From positions 1-37,675 of the forward strand of contig JADRCO010000329.1 in NCBI GenBank assembly GCA_021464525.1: a stretch of DNA of 37,675 bases, given 5' to 3'. The translations under genes were made by a program, and so were the position numbers. The first letter of the stretch is position 1; every line of letters begins with the position of its first letter. This document shows, piece by piece, positions 1-11,185 of this stretch. Under the pieces are notes generated by a model. That model was given only the letters and a program-made list of their open reading frames with translations. It was not told where the DNA came from and made no database searches. The stretch is from Rhizophagus sp. LPA8_4_AMF. Lineage: Eukaryota; Glomeromycota; Glomeromycetes; Glomerales; Glomeraceae.

Positions 1-160
1 CCCCAGTGGTATGACTCCGTGACGACCAGTGACCACCAGGACAGGACCTTACCCCCGAGGTATGACCAGCAGTGGACCTCAAGGACAGGACTATGAACTT
101 ACCAAGAGGATCTTGGGAAACGTCTAGGAGGACATCATGACCCTTAGTTAAAATATGCTT
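1..160. repeat. GC-richer block with two ~50-bp tandem units
   Basis: Two degenerate direct units lie at about 7-54 and 57-102. Each begins with GGTATGAC, contains GGACAGGAC and ends with CTTACC. The block is clearly more GC-rich than the rest of the window and is cut by the window edge. It adjoins the tRNA-like element and, read on the minus strand, could be that element's body or tail. No coding frame is visible. Confidence 0.5.
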
Positions 161-259
161 ATGCATACTAATTCACCATGATGCAGTCCAACTTATCCTA
201 ATTCCTACCCTTCACGCTATTGGTAGTAGCGTCTGCAGTAAAATTCTTTTAATATTCTG

Positions 260-346
260 TGATCTGCAGAAATCGAACCTGTGACCTCACCATAATCAGG
301 CTATTAGAGGGGACTCACAGACTAACCAATGAGCTAATGGTGATCA
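260..346 (-). repeat. tRNA-derived SINE-like head or tRNA pseudogene
   Basis: Read on the minus strand, this 87-nt stretch begins TGATC and ends GATCA, which can pair as an acceptor stem. It contains a box A-like segment (TTAGCTCATTGGTTAG) and a near-consensus box B (GGTTCGATTTC). The T-stem is imperfect and the length exceeds a standard 72-76 nt tRNA, so it does not look like a working tRNA gene. A Pol III promoter-bearing SINE head followed by body sequence toward position 1 is the simplest reading; a tRNA pseudogene is the alternative. Confidence 0.5.
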
Positions 347-474
347 ACCGTTGTAAGATCATTTCTCTATGATCAATATTGATGGAGTTATGATCAATGC
401 AATATTTAAGTATAATTCTGATCAAAATTATGTTAATTTTTGGTCAGAATTATAATTTATATATACATACAAAA

Positions 475-554
475 TTTTTTATATAGTCACATCTCTTTAT
501 AGTTACCAAATATAGTCTGTTCCAAATGTGTGACTATATAGAGAGTTGACTGTA
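475..554. repeat. MITE remnant with TTGACTG-TA terminus
   Basis: The right end reads GAGAGTTGACTGTA, the same terminus as the complete MITE in the intron at 13942-14128. Inner inverted repeats ATATAGTCACA (481-491) and TGTGTGACTATAT (528-540) flank a short loop. The left CAGTCAA terminus is missing, so this is a decayed or truncated copy of a related family. Confidence 0.5.
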
Positions 555-729
555 TAATATTTTAAAAGGTAAGGGTATTTAAAGGTTTTATAATATGATA
601 TAAGTATAATGTAAAATTATAATTATATATTACATAGAAATGGAAGGTGTAGAAGAATTCTAATATAACTTACATAAGATTTTATATAATTTATATATTA
701 ATTTTAATCAGAATTGCATATTATAAAAG

Positions 730-940
730 TAATTTTTAAAATTTTATTATTTTATATACTTCTATTTTTAAGAGATCTACTGATTGGATTTTAATAAAAT
801 TTATATTATTGGATTCATCTTAATGAAAGAAATCTAATGGTAGTAACAAATTTTTAGTATCAATATTAACTGAATTATTGTAAAAAATGCATTTTATTAT
901 ATTATTTGTAAGTTTGTAAGTTTAATGAAAGATGTTTAGT
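730..940 (+). repeat. Dispersed repeat, copy A
   Basis: This AT-rich segment aligns colinearly with 25930-26140. Shared blocks include a TATATACTYCTAT stretch, ATTGGATTTT, TTATTGGATT, AATCTAATGGTA, TAGTATAAATATT-like sequence and ATGYATTTTATTATAT. The two copies have the same orientation and are clearly diverged. No coding capacity or terminal repeat is visible, so the element class is unknown. Confidence 0.55.
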
Positions 941-1438
941 TCTAGTAGGATCCTGAATAATTATAATTAAGGTCATATATTTTATATTAAGAAATTTTAA
1001 AATTTATTATTGCTATTCTGAATTTACTTTAAAACTATTGATATAAGACTTTAATAAAATACTAGCCTTTCAATTACTTATAATTTTTTTTTGGAAGGGG
1101 GGTAAAAGTAACACATTTATTAGTTAAAAATAGCTAGTATAATAGAGTTATATGTAAAACAGTAAGAAACTCACTACCTGACTACTCTTTGCTAACTAAT
1201 AAACTATCTATCTGTCATTTCAATGAAACCTTATATATGCATTGTCTTGCTCTATTTATCCTATATAAGTGATTGATGTGTGAAACACCAATTCTCTTAG
1301 CCCTAAGGCCTCATAGTTTATGGAATGCAAAGACACGCTGGTACTTGAAAATAGTATTCTGCACAAATTAAACTTTTCCTCTGCAAATTCGATTCAATTC
1401 AAACTCAATTTGAACCCAAAAAATATTATCTCATGATT
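941..1438. other. Gene-free AT-rich stretch
   Basis: I see no open frame with convincing splice structure and no RNA gene. Only low-complexity A/T runs are apparent. Confidence 0.5.
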
Positions 1439-1528
1439 TAGTGATCTGATTTGAATGATCTTTTTTTTAATCGATAGCTCTTGTTGCCCTGATCAAAATA
1501 AAAAATGATCATCCAAATCGGACCACTA
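1439..1528. repeat. Hairpin element with ~30-bp imperfect inverted repeat
   Basis: The left arm (1439-1467, beginning TAGTGATCTGATTTGAATGA) is the reverse complement of the right arm (1499-1528, ending CCAAATCGGACCACTA) with a few mismatches. The arms enclose a ~30-bp loop containing ATCGATAGCTCTTGTTGCCC. This looks like a small foldback or MITE-type repeat. No target-site duplication could be defined. Confidence 0.5.
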
Positions 1529-2458
1529 GATCAAAAGTTATTCGCAAATAAAATTTTTATTCTTCAGAAGCAATTAGAACTACATTATGTTATAAATCAA
1601 TTCGTACAAAACACTACTTGAAGGAAACAAATGAAAAAATGGTAAAATTCTACCAAAATAACAAATAAAAAAACTCTAATAATAAAAATAAAAATAAAAA
1701 CATAAAAAAATAAGAAAAAAATAAAACACAAGCAGAAAAAAACTATAGTTTTATCCTTAAAGCTTATCACAACTATCCATCATAAATCCAGAGAAAACCA
1801 AAAAAATGGCTGGTAGCGAGAGTGAATCAGTCCAGATAAAGCTTCTTCAATGTTTTCTTCAATGACTTTATTTCTACATATAAAGCTTTCTTGCTGTATT
1901 ATTACTTGTAATTTTGTAATTTAAAAAGTAATATTTATTAATATAATTTTTATATTTTTGTATATTTTTATATATATCAATAGTGAAAAAGAGTATAGAA
2001 TTTATAAATTTGCTTTGTTATACAGCTTTATTTCAAGTTTTATTTATTAGGTTTTTTAAATTTTTAGTATTAAAAGATTTCTTTCTTTAACTGTTAAAAG
2101 CTATACTTTTTTTTATGATATTTTATTATATAAATTTAATAAAATATTGTATTTAACAGCTATTTTTTTTTTTATTGAATATAAAATAAAGATTTCTTCA
2201 TTAAAGAATTTTAGATACAATAGCAATTTCGCGATGGCCGGCATTAGGATCAATGACAGGCTACGTGATCATAAAAATATTTGTCATCGGTGTCACGCCC
2301 ATCCACTTATCGTTTTTATTAAATATTCTGGAAATATTTTCGGTTAGTGTTAACCTATTTGTCATTCTCCTTATTTGTCACATGTATATGCATAGTTACT
2401 TAATATAAAAATCCGCGATGCAGATCATTTTAAATATTATCTACAACAGTAAATTAAA
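1529..2458. other. Gene-free stretch upstream of the small coiled-coil gene
   Basis: Mostly A/T-rich. A short GC-richer patch at about 2229-2310 (containing TCGCGATGGCCGGC) stands out and may be promoter-proximal to the gene starting at 2459. No supported exon was found. Confidence 0.4.
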
Positions 2459-3030
2459 ATGGCTTCTAATCTTGACATGTAAGATACTTTTAGTAAAAAA
2501 TTACATTTTTTGATAATTTTATTTATTCTTATATATGTATATATAATTATGTTATATATTTAATATATATATATATGCATATTCAAGAACTCCTCTACAA
2601 AAAGAATTAAGTATATAAATTTCTTTACACTATCAGTCTATCACAATCCAACAATTATCTTTATTGATAAAACGAATTTTATCTTTATTAGATGAATCAA
2701 GTCAAAAATTACGGCAAGAATTATTTGATAATTCAAATGACCAATTAACTAATGTGTCTCGTACTCTAACACAAACTTCTGATAGCTTATCCAAAATACA
2801 AAAATCAATCGAGGTCTGTATTTGTAAAAAATTTTATGCATATATATTTAATAATTTATATCTGATTCGATTGTTTTTTTTTTAATTGTTAAAAGGAAAC
2901 GAGAGACAATATCAAGGTAATTGAACGAGATTTAAAATCTCTAAAAAATCTTACGTTTAAACTTGATCAAAGTTTTGTTCCCAATGTTAAAATTTCATCA
3001 GATCAATTCATTGAAGCAAAATATATTTAG
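2459..3030 (+). CDS. Small coiled-coil protein, possibly KxDL-like
   Basis: Four exons give a continuous frame: 2459-2478, 2588-2610, 2692-2813 and 2896-3030, joined by GT-AG introns and encoding 99 aa. The start MASNLD is the only ATG that connects in frame through the two tiny first exons. The protein is almost entirely helical and heptad-like from residue 10 to 85 (LQKELNESSQKLRQEL, then TRDNIKVIERDLKSLKNL). The ERDL segment and overall helix layout weakly recall the KxDL subunit of BLOC-1/BORC-type complexes, but the lysine is replaced, so this is only a hint. No signal peptide or membrane segment is seen. The gene ends 248 bp from the 3' end of the convergent VPS45 gene. Confidence 0.6.
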
Positions 3031-3277
3031 CAAAAGTTTATATTATAAATATTTTGATTATTCAGAAATTATACAGAAATAATCTCTTGATCTATTTAAT
3101 ATAAATAAAAAGACTCCAAATAATAAATACTACACACAATGTAATTTTGGTTATAATATATTAATTCAACAATAATAACATTATAAGCTTATCAAATAAA
3201 TATTAAAATCTTTCTACTACATATCTTGTTAGATTTACATTATATATAATATACAAAAATTAATGTCTAAGTCATAT

Positions 3278-5747
3278 TTAATATCCATTACGAGGTTTAC
3301 TAAATCGTGCTAGCCTAGCACCCGTACCATCACCCGAAGAAAACCTATAAAATGCATCTTGGATCTCATTCAAGTAGCTTATAAGTATTAAGTATTATAA
3401 AAAGAAATTTAGTAAAAAATCAATCAAGTAAATTATAAAGGATGATAGTCCTTTAAACATACCTAACACTATTATGCACTGTAGTTCCACCTAATACAAC
3501 ACGAAAGCCGGCAGCTGATGCATTTATTTGAGCAATATGACGAGCTTCTTCATATGTAACACCGCCCACCATAAATATAATAATATCTTGTGGCCTATAT
3601 TTTAAAAATATATATAAATTTATTCAAATGAATGTGATTCTCATCCACATAAATCAATACAATACCTGTCTTTAGTCGATCCTTCAATAAATGGATAGCT
3701 AGTTTCTTTCAGTTTGCCTTTAACTAAAAGTTCAATTGTTTGCGAAAGATGTGGAGAATGTTGTGTATATACATTCTCAACTCCCTATATAATATTTTGT
3801 CACGTGAGTAATATAACAAAATATGGCAAGCAATTTTTAATCATATCGACCTTCAATCCTTTAAAAACATTTTTCCCAAAGGACAATAAACTCTCATTAG
3901 AGAATAGATCATCTTGTCTTTGATCAGATCCAGCGAACTCCATTATTGACCCGATAAACTAATTAAAAAATTAAGATTTAAAATTTAAATAATAATGAAT
4001 AATTAATTCAAAATTAATACATACGGAAATTTTATCCTCGTTGACACCACTACGACGTAACAATTCAATTAACGAAATAACGTCATTATTTGGTGATTTT
4101 TCATATCGCAAAGAATATAATGAAACTAGTCGAATCTTACTATCTTCTGATATTTTAGGATTTGCTATAAGCTTTTGTAAATTCTGTAAATAAATTTATT
4201 AATCAATTATTAAATTCGAAAAATAGAAAAGAAAAAAATATATAAAATGTGAACCTTTAAATCGCTACTGTGCTGCCCATAGCAAGCTAAACTCTGTTCC
4301 AATTCGCTGACTTCTAATAGATTTTCCTTTTCCACTAGACGACTTAATTCGCTAACCAAAGCTACGTGCTTACTCACATTACCGGATAATTTTCTAAATT
4401 CAGGGTATTCTTCTACAAATCTTTTCATGTCAGCGATTGACTCGATGTTTATGCTTGATTTAGTTTTTACTTGATACTCCTCAACATATGATTTAATGTT
4501 AGCACCAAGATCACCAAGATTCAAATACATATTTTTTTTGTAAAATGGATCCTGATCTCTGGAAAGAACAATTTCCTTTCGGAGGAAAAAAAAAATTTCT
4601 ATTTAGTCTTTGAAAATAAACAAATAAAAAAAAGGCAAAAGAAAATTTTCTAACGTACATACAAACCTTCAACTCTGGACGTATATCAGGGACATCTGAT
4701 AAATCCACACGACCGTTATGAATACCAAGTAATTCATGAACCATTGCTTGGTAAGTCCATTGTGATAACAAAGGTGTGACCGGATCGTTTCGACGATCTA
4801 ATATAAGTAATATTGGTGGAGTATCCGTCGGACGGAAGACAAATAACTCTCCTTCTTTTTGAATACTATACTATTAATAAAAAAAAGATGTAAAAAGGTT
4901 TAGAAAGTTATATAAACTCACGTAAGTTAAAGATATATGACATACGTGAACTTCTTCTGCAAGTGCTTTTGCCATAACACTCATCTTCTCGTAACGTATC
5001 AAAGGTTTCTTCTTTAAGGAAAGTAAAACAGCAAGTACACCTTCAATAACGCGCTGAAATGTTTTACTCTCCCACGTGTTTTGTGAATCACCATAAAGCC
5101 TATATTGTGGCAAAGAAAGATTCAGAGAGTAGAAATCAGGATTAATCGCACAATAGTCTGCGAAATATTCCTAAATGAATAAGCAAAAAAAAAATCCAAT
5201 GTTAGTAATTGAATAGCGAATAACGAACTAATGTGTTCATACCTGCACTTCACGAACAACTTCGTGTTCATCTACTTCAGCCAATCTTTCGATTGATGAT
5301 TTGCTCAATGTGTTACTAAAATCTGAGAATAAAAATAATAAATTCATAATCTGCAAATAGACGAAAATTTAAATCGATATAAGCTTACATAAATAATAAT
5401 CTCCATATCTGGGATCTCTAAGTTCTTCGACCAACATCTGTATGGTCTCATTAGTAGGTCTTAGAAAACAAATGCATTTAAGGTGCCGCATCCTATCGCG
5501 ATTTTTATTATCGATTCGATCGACTAGATATGTCTCGTGTGATAAGAGGCTAGATTGAGTCATTACGTTCGAAATAATCGGAGTCTATTAAGACGTTGGG
5601 TCTATTAATTATAGGTTTATAGGCTGAGATAACAAATAATGCTTAATGAACACTAACCGTCTCGGAATCAAGAAGCAACACTTTCATGCCTGTTACTTCG
5701 TTGACCATCTTGTTAATGTAATTCTGCACTGACTTTACGATGTCCAT
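3278..5747 (-). CDS. VPS45: Vps45, Sec1/Munc18-family vesicle fusion protein
   Basis: Eleven exons on the minus strand: 5747-5658, 5584-5389, 5322-5243, 5170-4946, 4870-4667, 4575-4255, 4183-4025, 3958-3851, 3784-3666, 3594-3463 and 3377-3278. All introns are GT-AG and phases agree, giving 577 aa, the usual family length. Recognisable family blocks are [23 protein letters not shown] near the N-terminus, [21 protein letters not shown] in the middle, [24 protein letters not shown] and the C-terminal [26 protein letters not shown] proteins of this subfamily bind the syntaxin-like Tlg2/Pep12-type t-SNAREs and drive fusion of Golgi-derived vesicles with endosomes en route to the vacuole. It is divergent from mL49, the two starts being 140 bp apart. 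Orthology is secure; the exact last splice site is slightly less so. Confidence 0.95.
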
Positions 5748-5887
5748 TTGGTCACTAAATCAGTTAAAATTTTTGAGAACCAATTTAGTGATCGGAATAA
5801 TCAACTTTCAATTTGTGTAACAAGTCTGAACCAGCCTCTCGGATTTTTGAATAACTGTATGCTGCTCGTCTTGTACAGAAGCAAAAA
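5748..5887. promoter_or_regulatory. Shared bidirectional promoter VPS45 / mL49
   Basis: Only 140 bp separate the two divergent start codons, so both 5' UTRs and core promoters must lie here or overlap the opposite gene. No clear TATA box is seen on either strand. Confidence 0.55.
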
Positions 5888-6459
5888 ATGTTGCAAGTTT
5901 CAACTACAAGTTTAATTTCCCGTTTCATTCCCATAAGTTTCACTCGTTTTATTCATTCAAAGTCAAACAAAAATTCACCTAAATACAGTAATTTTATATT
6001 TCAAATTATCCATTATCCTTTTGTTTGAATTCATCGATTAATTGTAAACTAATTAATAGTGAAATCGGCTTCGGATATTAAACAAAATTTTGCACTAAAT
6101 CAATTACAACCTGTTCAACTAATAAAATATGTTCAATATCCTTATTTCGTCTCTCGAACTCGAATGAAAGAATTGCCAGTTTATATAGACATTAAAAACG
6201 GCAGAACGCGTGTGTTGACAGAAATAAGCAGGATTGAAGGAGATAGCGAAGTAAATTCAAATTTTCAGTTTTTTTAACGTGATAAACTATTACTAACATA
6301 TTCGTCAACTAGGCTCTCTGCGACGATATACGAAAAGAACTTTTTTATTTGTCCCAAGATAAAAATTTCATTAGCGTCAATCATACAAATAATCATGTAA
6401 TTATTAAAGGACGGCACGGTTTGATAGTTAAGGAATGGTTGGCAAAAAAAGGATTTTAA
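5888..6459 (+). CDS. IMG2: Mitochondrial large ribosomal subunit protein mL49 (Img2)
   Basis: Three exons: 5888-5987, 6060-6250 and 6313-6459, joined by introns of 72 and 62 bp, giving 145 aa. The first intron splits an ATG codon, so the true start is the upstream ATG at 5888. The first exon encodes a typical mitochondrial presequence (basic and hydroxylated, no acidic residues: MLQVSTTSLISRFIPISFTR). The mature part shows the Img2/mL49 signature: PYFVSRTRMKELPVY, NGRTRVLTEISRIEGD, HVIIKGRHGLIVKEWLAKKG at the C-terminus. The protein belongs to the central region of the mitoribosomal large subunit and is needed for mitochondrial translation. It is convergent with NSA1, the two stop codons being 92 bp apart. 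Confidence 0.93.
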
Positions 6460-6551
6460 TGATTTCTGCATTCATTTAACCAATTCATCATATTAGGTTT
6501 TTTCAAACGCAATAGATAAAGATTGCATAGTTTGAATATTAAATAACTATA

Positions 6552-8301
6552 TCAGTGCTTGATTTTTCTCTTTTTCGGTTTAATTTCTTCCATATTTTCC
6601 CAAATATTTTCTTCTTCTGAATTATATTTTTCGGCATCTTGTTTGCTTTCTCCTATGATTTTGTCCATTGAAAAATAGATAATATGAGAACAGAGAAGTA
6701 TAAGTTTAGAAAATATGCATCAGATTTTACCTTCAGACTCGTCAACTACCACACAAGTAAGCCGTTGTTTTAAGTATACTTTATTTACAAGTTTACGCGA
6801 GGCTCCAATTTCATGTATACGTAAAAATCGGTCCATTGAGACTGAGGTCAATAACGATGATCCATTTGCAACTGCTAAGTTAGTCGCTGAACCGGCAAAT
6901 CCTATAATAAATGTAATAAGTTATATATAGTACTAGTGTAATGAGTGGAATGCAAAATTCTAAATTTCTTACCCTTAAACTGGCCTAAAATTTTGCCTAC
7001 AAATAAATATCACGATTAATTTCAAATATCATTTAACGTAGAATGGTGAAATGATGAGTAATACCTGTTCTCACGTCCACTGAGAAAACATTACCGATTG
7101 TATCTGTGAAAAATATTTCGCTTTAAAATTGTTAATAAACGCAGCAATAAAAAAAATCAAGAAATTAAGAAATTAAGTCCATACTTTGAATTGCGACCAA
7201 TAGTTAATGATACAACTGGATTATTCCCAATATTATAATCGGATACCGGTCGACGCTTGGCTTTTGTGTCATATATTCGAATCTATACAAATGAAAAATT
7301 TTGATAAAAAAAAAGAATTTAAATCTTTTTTTTAACACAATAAAGTAGTTTTCTTTACTTGATGATATTTAGTGCCAACTACAAGTTTCGTTGTTTCTTG
7401 CTCACTAAGAAATTGTAAATCGGTAATCCAAACTGGAACGCGTAAATCCAAAAAATCATGGCTCACGTTTTTAGACTTCCAAACCAACCCTGCCTTTGGC
7501 TCTTTTTCTTTTCGAGTTTTAATAAAACAAATCCCTTCTTTGTAGGAATTTACATCCCATAATGATAATTCACGTTCCTTGCCTCCGCAAGCAAATATAT
7601 GATGTTCCTTTGGATGTACTCTTAAACGGCACAAGTCTGGTGCAAGCGTGAGGGTTGTTTCTATTGTAGATAACTAATTAAATCAATTAAAAACACGTCA
7701 TAAGCTTATTATTGCACGATTGGTATACAAGAAAATTCATTCATACATTATCTTCTAAAATGGATTGATATCGGACAATACCCTTATCAGTACATGTTAC
7801 TAATATGCTAAACGTTAAATTAAATACTTTAGTCAGGTAATTTATCATAGGTATAGGTCTACTTTAAAAAAATCCTGCCTGTTATTCGCAAATAAACCCA
7901 CGAATCGCGCACTTGATTTATGTTCGCCAGTAACCTGAGCTTCAAAAAATTCTTGGCTTATTTTACCATCGTTTGTATCAAGAATATCGATTTGTCCATT
8001 TTTTCGTGCAACTATTAACTAATTAAAAAATAATCAAAAAATGGTTATTATTAAATAATTATTTAATTACCTCAATACCTTCTTTTTTTCTAAGGCAGTT
8101 GTATAACACATTAATTGTATGCTTTTACTTCGGTCGATTTTTCCCCATGTTTTAACAGTGGGCGAGGAAGCATAATCTGAATTTTCTGAAAATGTAATTG
8201 CTAAAAAAAGCATTAAATGGTAAATTAATTGCGCTTAAATTAGAATAAATCAATATCTTACATTTGACAAGTCCGGTCTCGTCTCCAGTAAATATCTTCA
8301 T
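6552..8301 (-). CDS. NSA1: Nsa1/WDR74-type 60S ribosome assembly factor
   Basis: Ten exons: 8301-8262, 8200-8079, 8018-7879, 7807-7747, 7673-7359, 7282-7185, 7120-7065, 6996-6973 (24 nt), 6901-6731 and 6652-6552, giving 375 aa, close to human WDR74. Family blocks include an N-terminal blade (KIFTGDETGLVK), CGGKERELSLWDV, NVSHDFLDLRVPVWITDLQF, KLVVGTKYHQIRIYD, DVRTGKILGQFKG and SVSMDRFLRIHEIG, i.e. a seven-bladed WD40 propeller. The tail KPKKRKIKH is a basic, nucleolar-type signal. Nsa1/WDR74 binds early pre-60S particles and is released by the Rix7/NVL AAA ATPase. The intron at 7878-7808 begins GC rather than GT; only that donor keeps the frame and yields the family sequence. Confidence 0.92.
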
Positions 8302-8404
8302 ACTTAGCCAGCAATTAGGACTTTTTTTTGATCAGCTCATCTATTTCTTAAATTTTTTTTTGATTCCACGTGACTGTAAATTAAGCCGATTTTCGTCCCA
8401 AGAA
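8302..8404. promoter_or_regulatory. Shared bidirectional promoter NSA1 / QNG1
   Basis: 103 bp lie between the divergent start codons of the ribosome-assembly gene and the queuosine-salvage gene. The region is T-rich on the plus strand with CCACGTGA (8367-8374), an E-box-like CACGTG core. No TATA box is obvious. Confidence 0.5.
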
Positions 8405-9860
8405 ATGTCAAATATAAACAATAGTGGCTTAATTGACGCCGCTGTCCCTTTTCCTCAGGGTAATTTTGTTCAAGCAGTACGAACCTCATGTCATGACTGT
8501 CGAGAACGAAGTTGCATTTTGGTAATGTATTATTTTCATTTATTAAAAGACGACGACTATAAAATCATATTACAATAATTATTGATAGATAAATGAAGAT
8601 GCGATAAGAGATTTTATTCAAAATATCGACATTAGCCATTTTCAAGAACTTTCAAAGAGTGATGGACTACTGGTAAAATTAATTCATCATTTTAATCTAG
8701 TATTGGCGAACGTTTGAGCTTGATGAAAAACATAACAATTATAGATGCCGCTAAAATTCGATACTTTAGAGCAAGAGCTAAACATTATTGGATTAATTGG
8801 TTTATTGAATTTTGGAAGCGGATTTCGTAAAGAATTGCATGAAGAATGTGGCAGGGTAAAACTCATAGAACTCACTTAATCATTCGGATTTCTTTTGAAA
8901 GGCTAATATTTTGTCTATGATAGGGTACTTTTAATACGATCCGTTATGGAGTAATGTCCATTCATATCACATCATCTCCATTATCTGCACACGCATTGCG
9001 TTCTTTGACAATTTCCGAAGTATCTTCCTTCTTTCAGATACCACTACAAGTCGAAATTGCCCATCCGACAATCGAAGCAATCAAGGTTTCTGAGCCTTCA
9101 AAATCACGAGCTTTAGTGGAATTAATCACATGGACTTTAAATGACACAGGAAGAATACTGGAAGAAAACGGGTACAAGAATTTTGCAGCTTTCATATTGG
9201 AAGCTGCTAAACCTGAGAAACCAAATGAAAAGTCCAAAGCCTCTAGATTTGTAGAGAAGGTTTGTGATTTATGTGAAATATGGCCTTATTTATGCGTACG
9301 ACTCATTTGATTCTTTTAGTTAGTTCGAGCTTTTCCAGCTTTTCGAGATATAACAAAAGTCGATGGAGAACGTAAGATTATAAGTTATTACTTATTTTTT
9401 TCCTAATTTGATGAATTAATTTATATTACGTGTTTCTTATGTGAACATAGCGGTGTACATATTTAAAAAAGCACAACTTCTCGCCGCTAATCTCTATCGC
9501 CATTTCCATTCAAATGTTAATTCCCAAACGACTAATTTTGACTTTTCTGACATATCTGATCTTACTCTATGTGCTGATAATGTTATACCGACTATGCTAA
9601 ATTATTTTAACGTAATTAATTTAACGTTATCACTTAAAAAATATTTTGATGATGGGAAAGAAATCACAAATATACAAGATGCATTTCGTTTACGTGCTGC
9701 TGCCGTTGACGCTTGTGAAATCATTGTATCACGAGCCAAAGAATTAGGGAGGAATGAAATCAATGTAATGGATTTGAACGAATATATTTGGAGATTAGGA
9801 AAAGAAGAGAATTATAGAAAATTAGAAAGATTTGCCTTTCGGAATACTGTATTCTTTTAA
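8405..9860 (+). CDS. QNG1: Queuosine 5'-phosphate N-glycosylase (DUF2419, C9orf64-like)
   Basis: Six exons: 8405-8521, 8589-8672, 8745-8855, 8924-9259, 9320-9371 and 9451-9860, giving 369 aa. Characteristic family blocks are MPLKFDTLEQELN (68-80), LLNFGSGFRKELHEECGRG (87-105), TIRYGVMSIHI, RAFPAFRDI, PVYIFKKAQLLAANLY, LCADNVIPTML, FRLRAAAVDACE and the C-terminal DLNEYIWRLGKEENYRK ending in an aromatic-rich stop-proximal segment. The family releases queuine from queuosine-5'-monophosphate so that the base can be re-inserted into GUN-anticodon tRNAs by the TGT enzyme. Eukaryotes cannot make queuine de novo, so this is a salvage enzyme for a micronutrient obtained from bacteria or a host. No targeting signal is visible. 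It is convergent with the Erj5-like gene, 246 bp apart. Confidence 0.92.
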
Positions 9861-10106
9861 TATTGTAATATTCTACCATATTTTGTAAGTGTCACGAAAA
9901 AAAAAATCAGAGAACCTGCTGCATCAAATTGTAAGTTATATTTATTAAAATTATTAGCAGAATCTATTTTTAACGAAGTAACCCACAAAAAAAAGTTATT
10001 GCTTTTTACAGCTATTTTTTAAAGATAGTTCTAAATTAATTCAAGGTAAACATAAATTAATGTCGATAATTAAATCTAGAATTAGTAATCTAATCAAATA
10101 AATGAC

Positions 10107-11185
10107 CTAAGATTTCAGTTTACTGTTCTGCCTTTTATTCCCGCCTCTACGTCTTCTTGTCTTATTCCTAAGATCATCACCAACCTCATTTCGATCATCA
10201 TCGCTGCTGAAACCTTCTTTTTCATATCCAGAGTTTACTAAAGAATTAGTTTTTTTCACAGAAAATTGTTTTTTAATATTGTTATATAACCATCCGGGTA
10301 ACACAAAAACAATTACGTCAGTGATTTTTGGTCGAACAACTGTTTCTTCATTTAATACATATTCTCCTCCGTCATCAGCCAAGAAAGAAACGTGGTCACC
10401 TTCAACCATAAATGATAAATCGTTTACGAAGACGCGTTTTTTCGTTTGTTGCCTTTTCATTCTTTTGCCCCAAGCAATTTCTCTCGATTCTTTTATATAA
10501 TATCGGATTCTATTTTTTTCTTGAAAGTAATTGATCCACAATATAATATAGTGTAAAAATGATATCAACACTAATAATCCTATTAAAACAGTTCCTAATC
10601 CGGGTCTATATCGACTATAATAATATCCAGTGCCACGCCATTTTGGCACTCCATTTTTTAAAAAGAAATCATAACGTTTTCTTTTTTCTGGATTACGTAG
10701 AATTGTTTTAATTCTGCCTAATCGAGCAAATGTTTCTTTACTCTTAGCATCAGGATTTTTATCAGGACTAAAATAAAGAGAAGTAAATATTAAATTAATA
10801 AAAGTGTAATTATTCGTATTATATATAATGATCATCGGAAATTCAACTTACTGTACTGCAAGTGATAATCTTCTATATGCTCTATTAATATCTTCTTCTG
10901 TAGCTGTAGGTTCTAAACCAAGCCAAGAATAAAAATTTACATCATTTCCTTCAGAAGCCTCTAAATCGTCTACAAGTGTAAATATTTCATGATCCTCTAA
11001 AAATATCAAATATGTAAATCGCATTAATAAATATAGAAAGGTATTGGGTTACCAACTATAACTATGACACAAACCTTATCAAAAAAGTACATACCATTGT
11101 CCCAGGCTTTTACATATGGTGAGAGCACTAGGACCAAAAAGAAAACGAAAAATCCAAAAGTAATAAAACGATTCTTTGAAGACAT
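10107..11185 (-). CDS. ER membrane J-domain protein, Erj5/DNAJC1-like
   Basis: Three exons: 11185-11095, 10996-10852 and 10767-10107, giving 298 aa. Residues 7-25 are a hydrophobic signal peptide ending ..SPYVKA. A luminal J domain spans about residues 49-105 (FYSWLGLEPTATEEDINRAY, then HPDKNPDAK and KRKRYDFFLKNG). The catalytic HPD (79-81) is rebuilt only after splicing, because an intron interrupts the His codon. One clear membrane helix lies at about 135-160 (GLGTVLIGLLVLISFLHYII), followed by a cytosolic region with a PGWLYNNI block and a Lys/Arg-rich tail (TRRRRGGNKR). The order signal peptide, WDNEDHEIF segment, J domain and membrane helix matches yeast Erj5 and animal DNAJC1, which stimulate the luminal Hsp70 Kar2/BiP. 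I am sure of the J-protein class and moderately sure of Erj5 orthology. Confidence 0.9.

Noticed and set aside
2147..2347. Open frame of 66 codons on the plus strand
   Set aside because: Starts at a non-ATG codon, is low in complexity at its N-terminus and has no splice partner or recognisable motif. Treated as upstream sequence of the gene at 2459.
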